From the NCBI GenBank assembly GCA_965216445.1, contig OZ244166.1, positions 1,612,001 to 1,676,000 of the forward strand: DNA of 64,000 bases. The letters run 5' to 3'. Source of the DNA: MA-ANB-1 sp965216445. GTDB taxonomy: Bacteria > Actinomycetota > Acidimicrobiia > Spongiisociales > ZC4RG35. Within the stretch, counting starts at the first letter, position 1, and every line of letters starts with the position of its first letter. Below the pieces are notes generated by a model. The model was not told the origin of the DNA. It was given only the letters and a program-made list of their open reading frames with translations, and did not search any database. The position numbers and the translations under genes were made by a program. This document shows positions 25,630-34,196 of this stretch, one piece after another.

Positions 25630-26964
25630 TCACCTCTTGGTTCGCTGACCACTCATAAGGGCATCGAGGTTTGGCACACCCCGGCCACCGGCCAGCTGTT
25701 TCATCATCTTTTGCGCGTCGGCGAACTGCTTCAGCAGGCGATTCACATCCTGGGGCTTCATACCCGACCCGGACGCGATCCGCCGCTTTCGGCTACCACC
25801 GATAATCTTGGGGTTCCGGCGCTCCTCTGGAGTCATCGACCGAATAATGGCCTCGACTCTGCGGAGATCGCGATCATCAACATCGACATCGCGTAGCAGC
25901 GATCCGGACCCGGGAAGCATAGCAAGGATGTCCTTCAGAGGCCCCATCCGCTTCATTTGCTGAAACTGCTTCAGGAAGTCGTCGAGGTTGAAGTCACCCT
26001 TCTCCATCTTCTTGGCGGCCTTCTCCGCCTCTTTTTCGTCAAAGTTGGCTTCGGCCTTCTCGATCAGAGACATGACATCGCCCATACCAAGAATTCGCGA
26101 TGCCATCCGATCCGGATAGAACGGTTCTAAGTCACCCAGCGATTCTCCGACTCCGGCAAACTTGACGGGCGCACCGGTCACCTCCCTCACCGATATTGCG
26201 GCACCACCGCGGGCATCACCATCCAGTTTCGAGAGGACGACACCCGTCAATCCAATTCGCTCCTGGAACCCTGAAGCCACGTTGACTGCGTCTTGACCTG
26301 TCATTGCGTCGACGACCAGCAGCACTTCGTCTGGCGATGCCGCTTTGGAAACGTCGGCGAGTTCTTTCATGAGTTGGTCGTCGATTTGGAGACGACCTGC
26401 GGTGTCAACTATGACAACGTCGTTTCCGGCCTTCGATGCCTCCTTCATGGCGGCTTTGACCAAACGGGCGGGCTTCGCCTTACGGTCGGCATAGACGGGG
26501 ACTCCGATCCTTCCCGCCAACGTCTCGAGCTGATCTATTGCCGCGGGACGCTGGAGATCGGCTGCCACCAAGAGCGGCTTTTGCCCCTGTTCCTTCAAGT
26601 GCAAAGCGAGCTTGCCAGCAGAAGTGGTCTTTCCCGAACCCTGGAGCCCAACCATCAAGATCGTTAGGGGCGGGGACGTCTTCATGAGTTCGGCGGGCTG
26701 AGAGCCCAGGGTCGTGATCAACTCCTCGTTGACAATCTTGATTACTTGCTGGGCAGGGCTGAGACTCTTGCGAACATCTTCGCCCACTGCCCGCTCTTTG
26801 ACACGGGCCAGAAATGACTTGACGACGGCGACATTTACATCCGCTTCGAGAAGTGCAATGCGAACCTCGCGCAGGGCCGAGTCGATGTCTTTCTCCGAGA
26901 GGCGCCCTTTTCCGCGCAAAGCAGCGAAGGTCTTTTCAAACCGTTGAGTTAGTGAGTCGAACAT
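25630..26964 (-). CDS. ffh: Signal recognition particle GTPase Ffh
   Basis: SRP54 that targets nascent membrane proteins with 4.5S RNA. N-domain, G-domain with GLQGSGKTTSAGKLAL, DTAGRLQIDDQLM and SKLDGDARGGAA, and a Met-rich M-domain (FLKQFQQMKRMGPL, PQDVNRLLKQFADAQKMMKQL). 444 residues is normal. First gene of the ffh-rpsP-khpA-rimM operon, divergent from ppc. Confidence 0.97.
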   Translation of the reverse strand: MFDSLTQRFEKTFAALRGKGRLSEKDIDSALREVRIALLEADVNVAVVKSFLARVKERAVGEDVRKSLSPAQQVIKIVNEELITTLGSQPAELMKTSPPLTILMVGLQGSGKTTSAGKLALHLKEQGQKPLLVAADLQRPAAIDQLETLAGRIGVPVYADRKAKPARLVKAAMKEASKAGNDVVIVDTAGRLQIDDQLMKELADVSKAASPDEVLLVVDAMTGQDAVNVASGFQERIGLTGVVLSKLDGDARGGAAISVREVTGAPVKFAGVGESLGDLEPFYPDRMASRILGMGDVMSLIEKAEANFDEKEAEKAAKKMEKGDFNLDDFLKQFQQMKRMGPLKDILAMLPGSGSLLRDVDVDDRDLRRVEAIIRSMTPEERRNPKIIGGSRKRRIASGSGMKPQDVNRLLKQFADAQKMMKQLAGGRGVPNLDALMSGQRTKR

Positions 26965-27065
26965 TTGCCTTGATCACCTCGGCGACGAGCCACTCGAAAC
27001 GGTACGCATTTCGTTCCAATATCGGAAGTGCATGCCCACCCGGCACCAATCGATCCTCTCCGTCG

Positions 27066-27071
27066 TATCCT
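27066..27071 (+). promoter_or_regulatory. -10 box of ppc
   Basis: TATCCT ending 6 nt before ATG 27078; no Shine-Dalgarno. Leaderless pattern. Confidence 0.45.
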
Positions 27072-27077
27072 CAGACT

Positions 27078-29792
27078 ATGACCTCGCCAGCCACTAGAGA
27101 CGATCAGCTCCGCGCCGACATCCGACGTCTCGGCAACCAACTCGGGGAATCTCTCGTGCGACAACATGGTGACCAGCTACTTGACCTGGTCGAACAGGTG
27201 AGAGCGTTGGGAAAATCGGCACGACGGGGCGGGTCGGTGGCAACCGCGGACGACCTTGGCTCGTTATTGAAGGATCTCGACCTCGAGGCCGTAATCCCGC
27301 TGGTACGTGCGTTCACCACATACTTCTACTTGGCCAATGTCGCCGAACAAGTGCACCGGGTGGACGAACTGGCGCCCGACGAGCGCTATCTCCGGGCCAC
27401 GGTCAACCGCATTATCGATGCCGACCTTGACGACGATCTGGTAGCCGATGTAGTGAGCCGACTGTCGGTGCGACCCGTATTCACGGCACACCCAACCGAG
27501 GCCGCCAGACGATCGATCCTGACCAAAACCAGGATCCTCGCCGATTTGATCGAAGAACGGCTCTCCGCAGAGACCGTCGAGGCAGAGGAAATCGACATCC
27601 GGACCGCCGAGCTCATCGACCAAATCTGGCAGACCGACGAACTACGCCACGAGAAGCCAAGTCCGGTTGAGGAAGCGCGATCTGTCCTTTACTACATGGT
27701 GCAGATAGCGGAAGCAGTCCTTCCTGACCTCACAGGTCGGATTCAGCGCGAACTTGGACGGATCTCGCAATCAGTCTCGGCTGCGCCCCTGAATTTCGGC
27801 ACCTGGGTCGGAGGAGACCGGGATGGCAACCCGGGAATCTCCCCTGAGATGACTCTCGAAGTGCTCGCACAACAACACGAACGTGGAGTCCGCCACCTGA
27901 TCGGGATGGTCGAGAAGCTGGCAGAGGAGTTGTCTATTTCACAACGTCTCACCGGAGTCTCTGAAGAGTTGGTTGCGTCGCTTGCCATTGATAGAGACAT
28001 CCTGCCCGACATCTGGGCAAGGGAGCGGCGACGGACCAGCCAGGAGCCGTATCGGCTCAAGTGCTCATTCATTCACGCCCGTCTCATCAACACCATGGCC
28101 AGGATTCAGGCGGGAGTCGCACATCGTGAGGGTGTCGAGTACGCAACTCCAGACGAGCTAGAGGCCGACCTGCTTCTCATGGATGAGTCACTTCGCTCTC
28201 ATCGAGGCGGCCTGATCGCCGACGGAGCACTGGACCGAGTACTCCGGACGGTTCGTACATCTGGATTCCAACTCGCGACGATGGACGTGAGGGAACATGC
28301 CGAGGCACACACCAAGGCGATCGGCGAGCTGTTCCACAGGGTTGGAACCGACTATTTGGGTCTCGATGAGCCACAACGGGTAGAAACTCTCGAGTCGGAG
28401 CTCAACAACCCTCGTCCGCTCTCGAGCAAGACGACACAACTGTCCGACAGCACAGAACGCACTGTCAAGACGTTCGAAGCGATCAGGAAGGCACAGCAGC
28501 GATATGGCCGACAGGTGATCGAGAGCTACATAATCTCGATGACTGAGTCTCCTTCGGACGTATTGGCGGCCGCAGTGTTGGCGAAGGAAGCGGGCCTCAT
28601 CGATCTCGGATCTGACGTCGCCAGAATCGGGATCGTGCCCCTGGTCGAGACGATCACCGACCTTCGAAAATCGGCAGAGCTGCTCGACGGATTGCTTTCG
28701 AACAAGTCTTATCGACGGCTCGTTGACCTAAACGGGAATACGCAGGAAGTCATGCTCGGCTATTCCGACTCCAACAAGGTCGGAGGGATATCCACCTCCC
28801 AGTGGGAGATCTACAAGGCACAACGGATGATGAGGAACGTTGCGCAAACCCACGACGTCAAGCTGACGCTTTTCCACGGCCGTGGGGGCACGATTGGTCG
28901 TGGTGGCGGTCCGGCCCATGCCGCCATCCTGGCTCAGCCTTTCGGGACGGTTGACGGCACCATCAAAGTCACCGAACAAGGCGAAGTCATCTCTGACAAA
29001 TACGGCCTCCCCGATATCGCCGAGCGGAACCTCGAGCTCACCGTTGCTTCGGTTCTCGAATCGTCGTTGCTTCACCGTCAGTCTCGACGCCCCACCGAGG
29101 TGCTAGATCGTTGGACGGAGGCAATGGAGGCATTCTCGCAGAGCGCCTACTCGGGATACCGAGCCCTCGTAGAAAACGGGAGCCTCGTCCCGTACTTCCT
29201 GGCTTCGACCCCAGTTGAGGAGTTGGGCCGCCTCAACCTCGGAAGCCGTCCGTCCCGTCGCCCGGGGGGACTCGGAGGAATTGAGGACCTGCGAGCAATT
29301 CCGTGGGTCTTCGGATGGACCCAAACAAGGCAGATCGTGCCCGGGTGGTTCGGGGTTGGAACCGGATTGAGAGCCGCTCGCGAGGCAGGTTATGAAGACG
29401 TGTTCACCGAAATGGCCGGGCAGTGGGGTTACCTCCAAACGTTCTTATCGAACGTGGAGATGACGTTGGCCAAGACCGACCTCGATATTGCTCGCCGTTA
29501 CGTATCCGCCCTCGTCCCCGACGAGCATCAGCACCTTCTTGACGTGCTTCGGGAGGAAGCCGAGCTCACGACCGAAGAAATCCTGAATCTGACCGGCCAA
29601 AAGGAGCTTCTCGAGTCTTCGCCTCTACTCCAGCGAACTCTGCAGGTGAGAGATATCTACCTGGACCCGATCAATTATCTCCAGGTGTCACTTCTCAACC
29701 GGTCACGAGAGGGTGAACAGGGGCCCGAGTTGGATCGGTCACTTCTCCTCACAATCAACGGCATTGCCGCCGGGATGCGAAACACCGGCTAG
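27078..29792 (+). CDS. ppc: Phosphoenolpyruvate carboxylase
   Basis: Anaplerotic enzyme making oxaloacetate from PEP and bicarbonate. 904 residues from ATG 27078; the frame stays open upstream without similarity. Catalytic histidine in RPVFTAHPTEAARRS near residue 135, the Lys/Arg region GGDRDGNPGI near 250, and the mobile loop FHGRGGTIGRGGGPAH near 600. The C terminus ends AAGMRNTG as in the family (the last residue is usually Gly). Placed alone between ffh and the ferredoxin gene. Confidence 0.97.
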   Translation: MTSPATRDDQLRADIRRLGNQLGESLVRQHGDQLLDLVEQVRALGKSARRGGSVATADDLGSLLKDLDLEAVIPLVRAFTTYFYLANVAEQVHRVDELAPDERYLRATVNRIIDADLDDDLVADVVSRLSVRPVFTAHPTEAARRSILTKTRILADLIEERLSAETVEAEEIDIRTAELIDQIWQTDELRHEKPSPVEEARSVLYYMVQIAEAVLPDLTGRIQRELGRISQSVSAAPLNFGTWVGGDRDGNPGISPEMTLEVLAQQHERGVRHLIGMVEKLAEELSISQRLTGVSEELVASLAIDRDILPDIWARERRRTSQEPYRLKCSFIHARLINTMARIQAGVAHREGVEYATPDELEADLLLMDESLRSHRGGLIADGALDRVLRTVRTSGFQLATMDVREHAEAHTKAIGELFHRVGTDYLGLDEPQRVETLESELNNPRPLSSKTTQLSDSTERTVKTFEAIRKAQQRYGRQVIESYIISMTESPSDVLAAAVLAKEAGLIDLGSDVARIGIVPLVETITDLRKSAELLDGLLSNKSYRRLVDLNGNTQEVMLGYSDSNKVGGISTSQWEIYKAQRMMRNVAQTHDVKLTLFHGRGGTIGRGGGPAHAAILAQPFGTVDGTIKVTEQGEVISDKYGLPDIAERNLELTVASVLESSLLHRQSRRPTEVLDRWTEAMEAFSQSAYSGYRALVENGSLVPYFLASTPVEELGRLNLGSRPSRRPGGLGGIEDLRAIPWVFGWTQTRQIVPGWFGVGTGLRAAREAGYEDVFTEMAGQWGYLQTFLSNVEMTLAKTDLDIARRYVSALVPDEHQHLLDVLREEAELTTEEILNLTGQKELLESSPLLQRTLQVRDIYLDPINYLQVSLLNRSREGEQGPELDRSLLLTINGIAAGMRNTG

Positions 29793-29892
29793 ACGCCCCG
29801 AATCTCCGATTTAGGGAATTGTTGAAACTTCGTTGAAGCGACGTTGAACCTACCGATCGCACTCTGGTGGCTCGCGACAGAGGGAATCCCAA

Positions 29893-30168
29893 TTGGCATA
29901 TGTTTGGATCGACGGCGACGAGTGTCTCGGAGCCGGCACCTGCGAACAGATCGCTCCAACCGTCTTCACAGAACGAAGCGACGGGACATGGGCCGTCAAA
30001 GAAGACCAATCGTACTTCGGGTCAGCCACAGTCTTCGACGGTTCGGGCAGGGCTGGAACAGGTCCCGATGGAGTGGCGGGCCGAGCTCGGATACCGGAGT
30101 CGATGCTTGATTTAGTGGTCGAAGCCGCCGAAGAGTGCCCGGCAGAGTGCATATTCGTGGAGGTTTGA
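29893..30168 (+). CDS. Small ferredoxin, probably one [3Fe-4S] or [4Fe-4S] cluster
   Basis: 91 residues from a TTG start. Cys motif DECLGAGTCEQIAPTVF near the N terminus and EECPAECIF near the C terminus match the actinobacterial single-cluster ferredoxins that serve P450s and oxidoreductases. A roughly 45-residue middle, longer than in the shortest members, separates the two. It ends 2 nt before the start of the following five-gene operon, so it is likely co-transcribed and may feed electrons to it. Confidence 0.85.
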   Translation: MAYVWIDGDECLGAGTCEQIAPTVFTERSDGTWAVKEDQSYFGSATVFDGSGRAGTGPDGVAGRARIPESMLDLVVEAAEECPAECIFVEV

Positions 30169-30170
30169 AA

Positions 30171-30719
30171 ATGGAACCGACCGCCAGGGCACCAAGACCG
30201 AAAAGCAAGAACCCGCGGCCTTATGCCGTGATCATTGGCACCCTCCTTATTCCAATCAGCGCTCTCGCGGCCTACGCACTGGTAACTCCCGAACAGGACC
30301 CTATTTCGGTCGTCGAAGCGGCCGACTCGCTATTCACACCAAACCTGATCTCGGCTCCGGGTGTAGCAACCCCCGAAGATCTCGCCCGCGCATGTGGCGA
30401 GGCTGGTCTCGACCTGGCTGCGGCAGAGAACTCCGAAACGATCACCGACGTACAGCAGGCCGCCCTCGACGCTCTCCGCGAGATCTGCGATCAACAGGGC
30501 ATGCCCCTCCCAGGCAAGGCCGCACCCGATCCAGTCGTTGAACAGGTGATAGTCCGCACGTCCAGCAGCAACTCCCAGCCCACCGACGAGGAATCCTCGG
30601 TGGACGACCGCGAACGAGACGAGGATCGCGAAGACGAAGAAGACGAAGAAGACGAAGAAGACGAAGAAGACGAAGAAGACGAAGAAGACGAAGAAGACGA
30701 GCCCGGAGACGACGATTGA
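30171..30719 (+). CDS. Unrecognised membrane-anchored protein with (EDE)8 acidic tail
   Basis: 182 residues. A basic N terminus (RAPRPKSKNPRP) precedes one hydrophobic helix (YAVIIGTLLIPISALAAYALV), so the rest should face outside. Residues about 50-130 form a helical domain with two Cys (ARACGEAG, REICDQQG) that could pair. The C-terminal ~45 residues are almost purely Glu/Asp, built from a 9-bp DNA repeat, and might bind cations. I do not recognise the family. First of five genes coupled by 4-nt overlaps that end in ApbE and a haem membrane protein. Confidence 0.7.
   Translation: MEPTARAPRPKSKNPRPYAVIIGTLLIPISALAAYALVTPEQDPISVVEAADSLFTPNLISAPGVATPEDLARACGEAGLDLAAAENSETITDVQQAALDALREICDQQGMPLPGKAAPDPVVEQVIVRTSSSNSQPTDEESSVDDRERDEDREDEEDEEDEEDEEDEEDEEDEEDEPGDDD
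30630..30701 (+). repeat. Eight tandem 9-bp units (GAAGACGAA)
   Basis: Perfect in-frame minisatellite, last unit ending GAG. Encodes Glu-Asp-Glu eight times in the preceding gene. Copy-number change would lengthen or shorten the acidic tail without frameshift. Confidence 0.95.
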
Positions 30720-31030
30720 AGCTGTCGACCATATCGGGGGTGGTCGTCCTCGCCACCGGACTCATCGCCATTGGAATGACGCCACACCAGAGCCAACCAG
30801 TTGACCAAGGCGTCTCGGCACTCCCAAGAGATAACTTGTTCGAGGTAGATGTGGCAACCCCCGACCTTGAGGGCGTTCCACCGGAGGTTCAGCGGACACT
30901 GGAGGCATCGGGGAAACTCCAGACACTTGATCCCGGCTCCATCGAAGAACTGCCGCCTGAAATCGCCCGGGTGCTCGCCTACTACGAAGCAACCCTCGCG
31001 ATCGCCACACCGAAAGAGCCCGACGCATGA
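30716..31030 (+). CDS. Unrecognised small exported protein
   Basis: 104 residues from a TTG that overlaps the previous stop by 4 nt. A signal-peptide or anchor segment (STISGVVVLATGLIAIGM) is followed by about 80 residues with a PPEVQRTLEASGKL ... LPPEIARVLAYYEATL duplicated-looking pattern: two short units of PPE-x2-R-x-L. No known family. Its coupling to ApbE and the ferric-reductase-like gene suggests an extracytoplasmic role. Confidence 0.6.
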   Translation: MKLSTISGVVVLATGLIAIGMTPHQSQPVDQGVSALPRDNLFEVDVATPDLEGVPPEVQRTLEASGKLQTLDPGSIEELPPEIARVLAYYEATLAIATPKEPDA

Positions 31031-31401
31031 GCAGATTCAGCCCATCTCGACGTAACCAGATCATGGCGTGGACGGCTGCGGCGTTGGCCTGGGGCACTGC
31101 GTTTGTGGCCGGAAAGGTCGAGCCGGCTCGCTCCTCCCAGGCTACGAATGAAGCGTCCATCGAGCCCAGCTCTGTCCGGGCCCCGATGCCAGCAGCCCCG
31201 ATCAACGGGTTGACAATTCTCAGATACACCCCGGTCGAACGACCGCAACCCGAGATCCAATACGTGTACGTCGAAGTTCCAACCAAAGCCAAAACCTCCC
31301 CCACCGAGACGGCATCGGGCTCATCGAGCTCCGCTGGAGCCGCTCCTCCCCCTCCACCGGCGAACCCTCCACCGCCGAACCCTCCAAGCAGCGGATCGTG
31401 A
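31027..31401 (+). CDS. Unrecognised membrane-anchored protein with proline-rich tail
   Basis: 124 residues. Basic start (SRFSPSRRNQ), one hydrophobic helix (MAWTAAALAWGTAFVAG), then a ~50-residue segment with YTPVERPQPEIQYVYVEVP and a C terminus rich in Ser then Pro (PPPPPANPPPPNPP). The proline tail could span the cell wall. No family recognised. Starts 4 nt inside the previous gene; the ApbE gene starts over its stop. Confidence 0.62.
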   Translation: MSRFSPSRRNQIMAWTAAALAWGTAFVAGKVEPARSSQATNEASIEPSSVRAPMPAAPINGLTILRYTPVERPQPEIQYVYVEVPTKAKTSPTETASGSSSSAGAAPPPPPANPPPPNPPSSGS

Positions 31402-32243
31402 TACACCACAGCTTCCAAGCGATGGGCACCACGGTCGAGGCATGGACCGATAACGATGACGACGGGACGCGAATTCGAGCGTGGTTCGAAGTCGTTGAAC
31501 AGAAGTGCAGTCGATTCCGCCCCGACAGTGAACTCTCGAGGATCAACAAGTCCGGCCAAACCAAGCTGCAGGTCGCGGGAATACTCAGTGAAGTGTTCGA
31601 GGCGGGAGCGCAAGCTCGGACGCGCACTGAAGGCCTTGTCGACGTCGGATCAGGTGCTGCCGTCGAAGGCTGGGGGTACGACCGACCGTTCGACCTCAGA
31701 ATGGGGATGGATTCGGAACCCGACCCAATTGAAGCACCAATGTGGTCATTCGAGGATGGCATCCTGAACCGGGAACCTGGCGTCCTCTTCGATTTCGGAG
31801 GCTTGGCCAAGGGTTGGGCCTGCGACCTGGCAGTTGAGTCGGGGAGAGCCATCGTTGTCTCGGCCGGGGGCGACATTCGAAGCAATCATCCTGGTACAAC
31901 CGTCCCGATCATCGACCCGTGGGGAAAGGTAGCCACGACCATCGAACTTGGTGTTGGAGCTCTAGCAACTAGCTCCCGAACGCGTCGGAGATGGAGAGTC
32001 GGAAGTAGGCAAGTGAGCCACTTGATCGACCCCCGCACCATGACACCCACGGAATCGCCGGCATTGAGTGCGTCGGTTCTGGCCGACACCGCCACCGAGG
32101 CTGAAGGGGCCGCCAAGGCTGTGTTGCTGTTGGGAGAAGCTGGCCTGGAATGGGCGGATGCAACGGAGTGGGTTCGTTCAGCGCTTGTGATCTGGCACGA
32201 CGGATCTGTGTATGGGACACACGGAGTCGAGGTAACTGTATGA
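31398..32243 (+). CDS. apbE: FAD:protein FMN transferase (ApbE family)
   Basis: Attaches FMN covalently to Thr/Ser of target proteins using FAD and Mg2+. Family landmarks in order: AMGTTVEAW, CSRFRPDSELSRIN, VDVGSGAAVEGWGY, FDFGGLAKGWACD, VSAGGDIRSN, HLIDPRTMTP and SVLADTATEAEGAAKAV. No lipobox is visible, so it may act in the cytosol or be a shortened form; at 281 residues it is slightly small. GTG start. The operon contains no protein with a recognisable FMN-binding domain or its [ST]GA[TS] target motif. Confidence 0.9.
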   Translation: MIHHSFQAMGTTVEAWTDNDDDGTRIRAWFEVVEQKCSRFRPDSELSRINKSGQTKLQVAGILSEVFEAGAQARTRTEGLVDVGSGAAVEGWGYDRPFDLRMGMDSEPDPIEAPMWSFEDGILNREPGVLFDFGGLAKGWACDLAVESGRAIVVSAGGDIRSNHPGTTVPIIDPWGKVATTIELGVGALATSSRTRRRWRVGSRQVSHLIDPRTMTPTESPALSASVLADTATEAEGAAKAVLLLGEAGLEWADATEWVRSALVIWHDGSVYGTHGVEVTV

Positions 32244-32863
32244 GTTGGGAGTGGTTGGTCATCCGCGGATCGGGGATTGTCGCTTTTGCGCTACTCAGTG
32301 CATCGGTCATCTGGGGACTATTGGTGAGCACCAAACTCTTCTCCCGGTTGGTAAAAGCAAAACCCCTCACCTGGTTCCACGAATCTCTCGGGATCAGCTC
32401 GCTTCTCGCCACCGTTGTCCACATGGCGGTCCTGTCCGTTCACGATTTCGTTCCATTCAGCTGGGGCGAAATCCTCATCCCTGGTCGGTCGTCGTGGCGC
32501 CCGCTAGCAACTGCCCTCGGTGTGGTGTCGTTCTACACCCTTGTTGTAGTGATCTTCAGCTTCTACGTGAAGAAGCGCATTGGACAAAAGGCTTGGCGGA
32601 ACATCCACTTCGCCTCCTTCGGACTATTTGTATCTGCGTTACTTCACGGGATGCTGTCTGGAACCGATACGACAAATCCGTGGGTCTTGGGTCTCTACTT
32701 CGGCTCAACCGTGGCAGTTTTCCTACTGTTAGCGCACCGCCTCACACCCGACCCGCGGGACGGGCGAGCCACAACCGGCTCCAAGACTGCTACGCAGGTC
32801 GGCTCATCACCTGTCGCGGCCGAAGATCTTGTCCAGCCAAGCGAGCCTTTCCTTGAACCCTGA
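32240..32863 (+). CDS. Ferric-reductase-like transmembrane haem-b protein
   Basis: About 207 residues with five to six membrane helices. Four histidines are spaced as haem-b ligand pairs: FHESLGISSLLATVVH (H-x13-H) and IHFASFGLFVSALLH (H-x12-H), as in ferric reductase/NOX/MsrQ-type domains. There is no NAD(P)H or FAD domain. ATG overlaps the apbE stop (ATGA). Inferred to pass electrons across the membrane, possibly to a flavinylated partner; a soluble donor could be the nearby ferredoxin. The 3' end overlaps rarA (convergent) by 57 nt. Confidence 0.85.
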   Translation: MSWEWLVIRGSGIVAFALLSASVIWGLLVSTKLFSRLVKAKPLTWFHESLGISSLLATVVHMAVLSVHDFVPFSWGEILIPGRSSWRPLATALGVVSFYTLVVVIFSFYVKKRIGQKAWRNIHFASFGLFVSALLHGMLSGTDTTNPWVLGLYFGSTVAVFLLLAHRLTPDPRDGRATTGSKTATQVGSSPVAAEDLVQPSEPFLEP

Positions 32864-34135
32864 CTCTCGACCCTGATCGGTTGGTTTGTAGAGGGGTCGG
32901 TGCTCAACGCCGTTTGGGAAGTACTCCTGATCTACGACGTGGTCTGGGTATGAATGGGCGTACTTGTATTCGACCCCATGTCCCAACTCCTCAGCCCCGG
33001 AATAGTGGCTGTCCCTGAGGTGCTCTGGGATCACCGGAGCGGGGCCGTCTGAGACCAAGCTTCTGGCGGCGCCCATTGCCTCGGTTATGGCATTCGATTT
33101 CGGAGCCATCGCCAGATACACGGTTGCCTGGGTGAGATGGAACGCGGCCTCAGGCAGACCGACATAGGCGAGGGCTTGGGATGCGGCAGTCGCTTGCAGA
33201 AGGGCGTTGGGGTCAGCCAAACCTACGTCTTCGGAGGCGAGGACGATCAGCCGGCGGACGATGAACTCCGGATCTTCTCCCGCCTCCAGCATGAGATGCA
33301 GCCAATACAACGCGGCGTCGACATCAGAGCCGCGAACACTCTTGATGAACGCAGAAATGACGTCATAGTGCTGGTCGCCAGCCTTGTCGTAGCGAATCAG
33401 CCTTCGTTGCAGGGCTTCCTCAACGTCGACAATCTCGATCGTGTCCGAGCCTCTTCCGGCCGCGAGAGTGGCAGCCACTTCAAGTGAGTTCAATGTGTGG
33501 CGGGCATCTCCCCCACTCCGACCAACCATGAACTCGACTACGTCATCATCCATCGCGAGGCCCTCCGAGCCCAGGCCTCGGTCTGGGTCAGACACCGCTC
33601 GCGAGACGAGGTCGGCAAGGTCTTCTGGTGTAAGAGATTCAGTACGGAACATGGTCATTCGACTCAGCAACGGACCGTTGACCTCGAAGAACGGATTCTC
33701 CGTGGTTGCGCCGACAAGAACGATCGTCCCGTCCTCCACGCCAGGAAGCAGCGCATCCTGCTGGCTTTTGGAGAACCGATGGATCTCGTCGAGGAACAGG
33801 ACCGTCCGCTGCTCTTCCGTGGCAAGGCGCTCCCTCGCACCGGCGAGCACGTCGCGTACATCGCGGACACCAGCGTTTGTCGCCGAGAGTGTCACAAACG
33901 CCGCATCGGCGTAGCCCGCGATCAAACGGGCAAGGGTTGTCTTCCCGGTCCCAGGGGGTCCCCACAGCAGCATCGAGACAGGTCGACCAGATTCGACCAC
34001 CCGCCGGAATGCTGCGCCGGGAGCAAGAAGGGCCGGTTGTCCGACAACCTCCTCCAGGTTGCGGGGACGCATCCGCGCTGCAAGCGGAGCCATCGAATTT
34101 GCTACCTCTTCGGCACGAGCAGAAAACAGATCCAT
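32807..34135 (-). CDS. rarA: Replication-associated recombination protein RarA (MgsA)
   Basis: AAA+ ATPase related to clamp loaders that acts at stalled forks. Walker A GPPGTGKTTLARLIAG near residue 60, Walker B VLFLDEIHRFSKSQQDALLP, sensor segment IVLVGATTENPFFEVN, and a C-terminal tetramerisation domain (DHVVDQEYFPNGVEHRPLY). 442 residues is normal. TACCCT lies 8 nt before ATG and AAGGA overlaps the spacer, so both initiation modes are possible. Divergent from upp. Confidence 0.95.
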   Translation of the reverse strand: MDLFSARAEEVANSMAPLAARMRPRNLEEVVGQPALLAPGAAFRRVVESGRPVSMLLWGPPGTGKTTLARLIAGYADAAFVTLSATNAGVRDVRDVLAGARERLATEEQRTVLFLDEIHRFSKSQQDALLPGVEDGTIVLVGATTENPFFEVNGPLLSRMTMFRTESLTPEDLADLVSRAVSDPDRGLGSEGLAMDDDVVEFMVGRSGGDARHTLNSLEVAATLAAGRGSDTIEIVDVEEALQRRLIRYDKAGDQHYDVISAFIKSVRGSDVDAALYWLHLMLEAGEDPEFIVRRLIVLASEDVGLADPNALLQATAASQALAYVGLPEAAFHLTQATVYLAMAPKSNAITEAMGAARSLVSDGPAPVIPEHLRDSHYSGAEELGHGVEYKYAHSYPDHVVDQEYFPNGVEHRPLYKPTDQGRESGFKERLAWLDKIFGRDR

Positions 34136-34183
34136 CGATCCTTAGGGTACGACAACCCGAAGTCCTGGAAGATCGCAACCGAT

Positions 34184-34189
34184 TAGCCT
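34184..34189 (+). promoter_or_regulatory. -10 box of upp
   Basis: TAGCCT ending 7 nt before ATG 34197, no Shine-Dalgarno; leaderless pattern. Confidence 0.45.
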
Positions 34190-34196
34190 CCGGCCT

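Noticed and set aside
26853..27077. 75-residue N-terminal extension of PEP carboxylase
   Set aside because: It overlaps the divergent ffh gene and resembles nothing; the family start fits ATG 27078.
30442..30808. Minus-strand frames rich in Ser/Arg/Leu opposite the (EDE)8 gene
   Set aside because: Poly-Ser and poly-Leu-Arg stretches are the antisense readings of the GAAGACGAA repeats.
29893..32863. A classical FMN-binding domain protein (RnfG/NqrC or PepSY-FMN type) in the ApbE operon
   Set aside because: I looked for the [ST]GA[TS] flavinylation motif and domain pattern in all three small proteins and found none.
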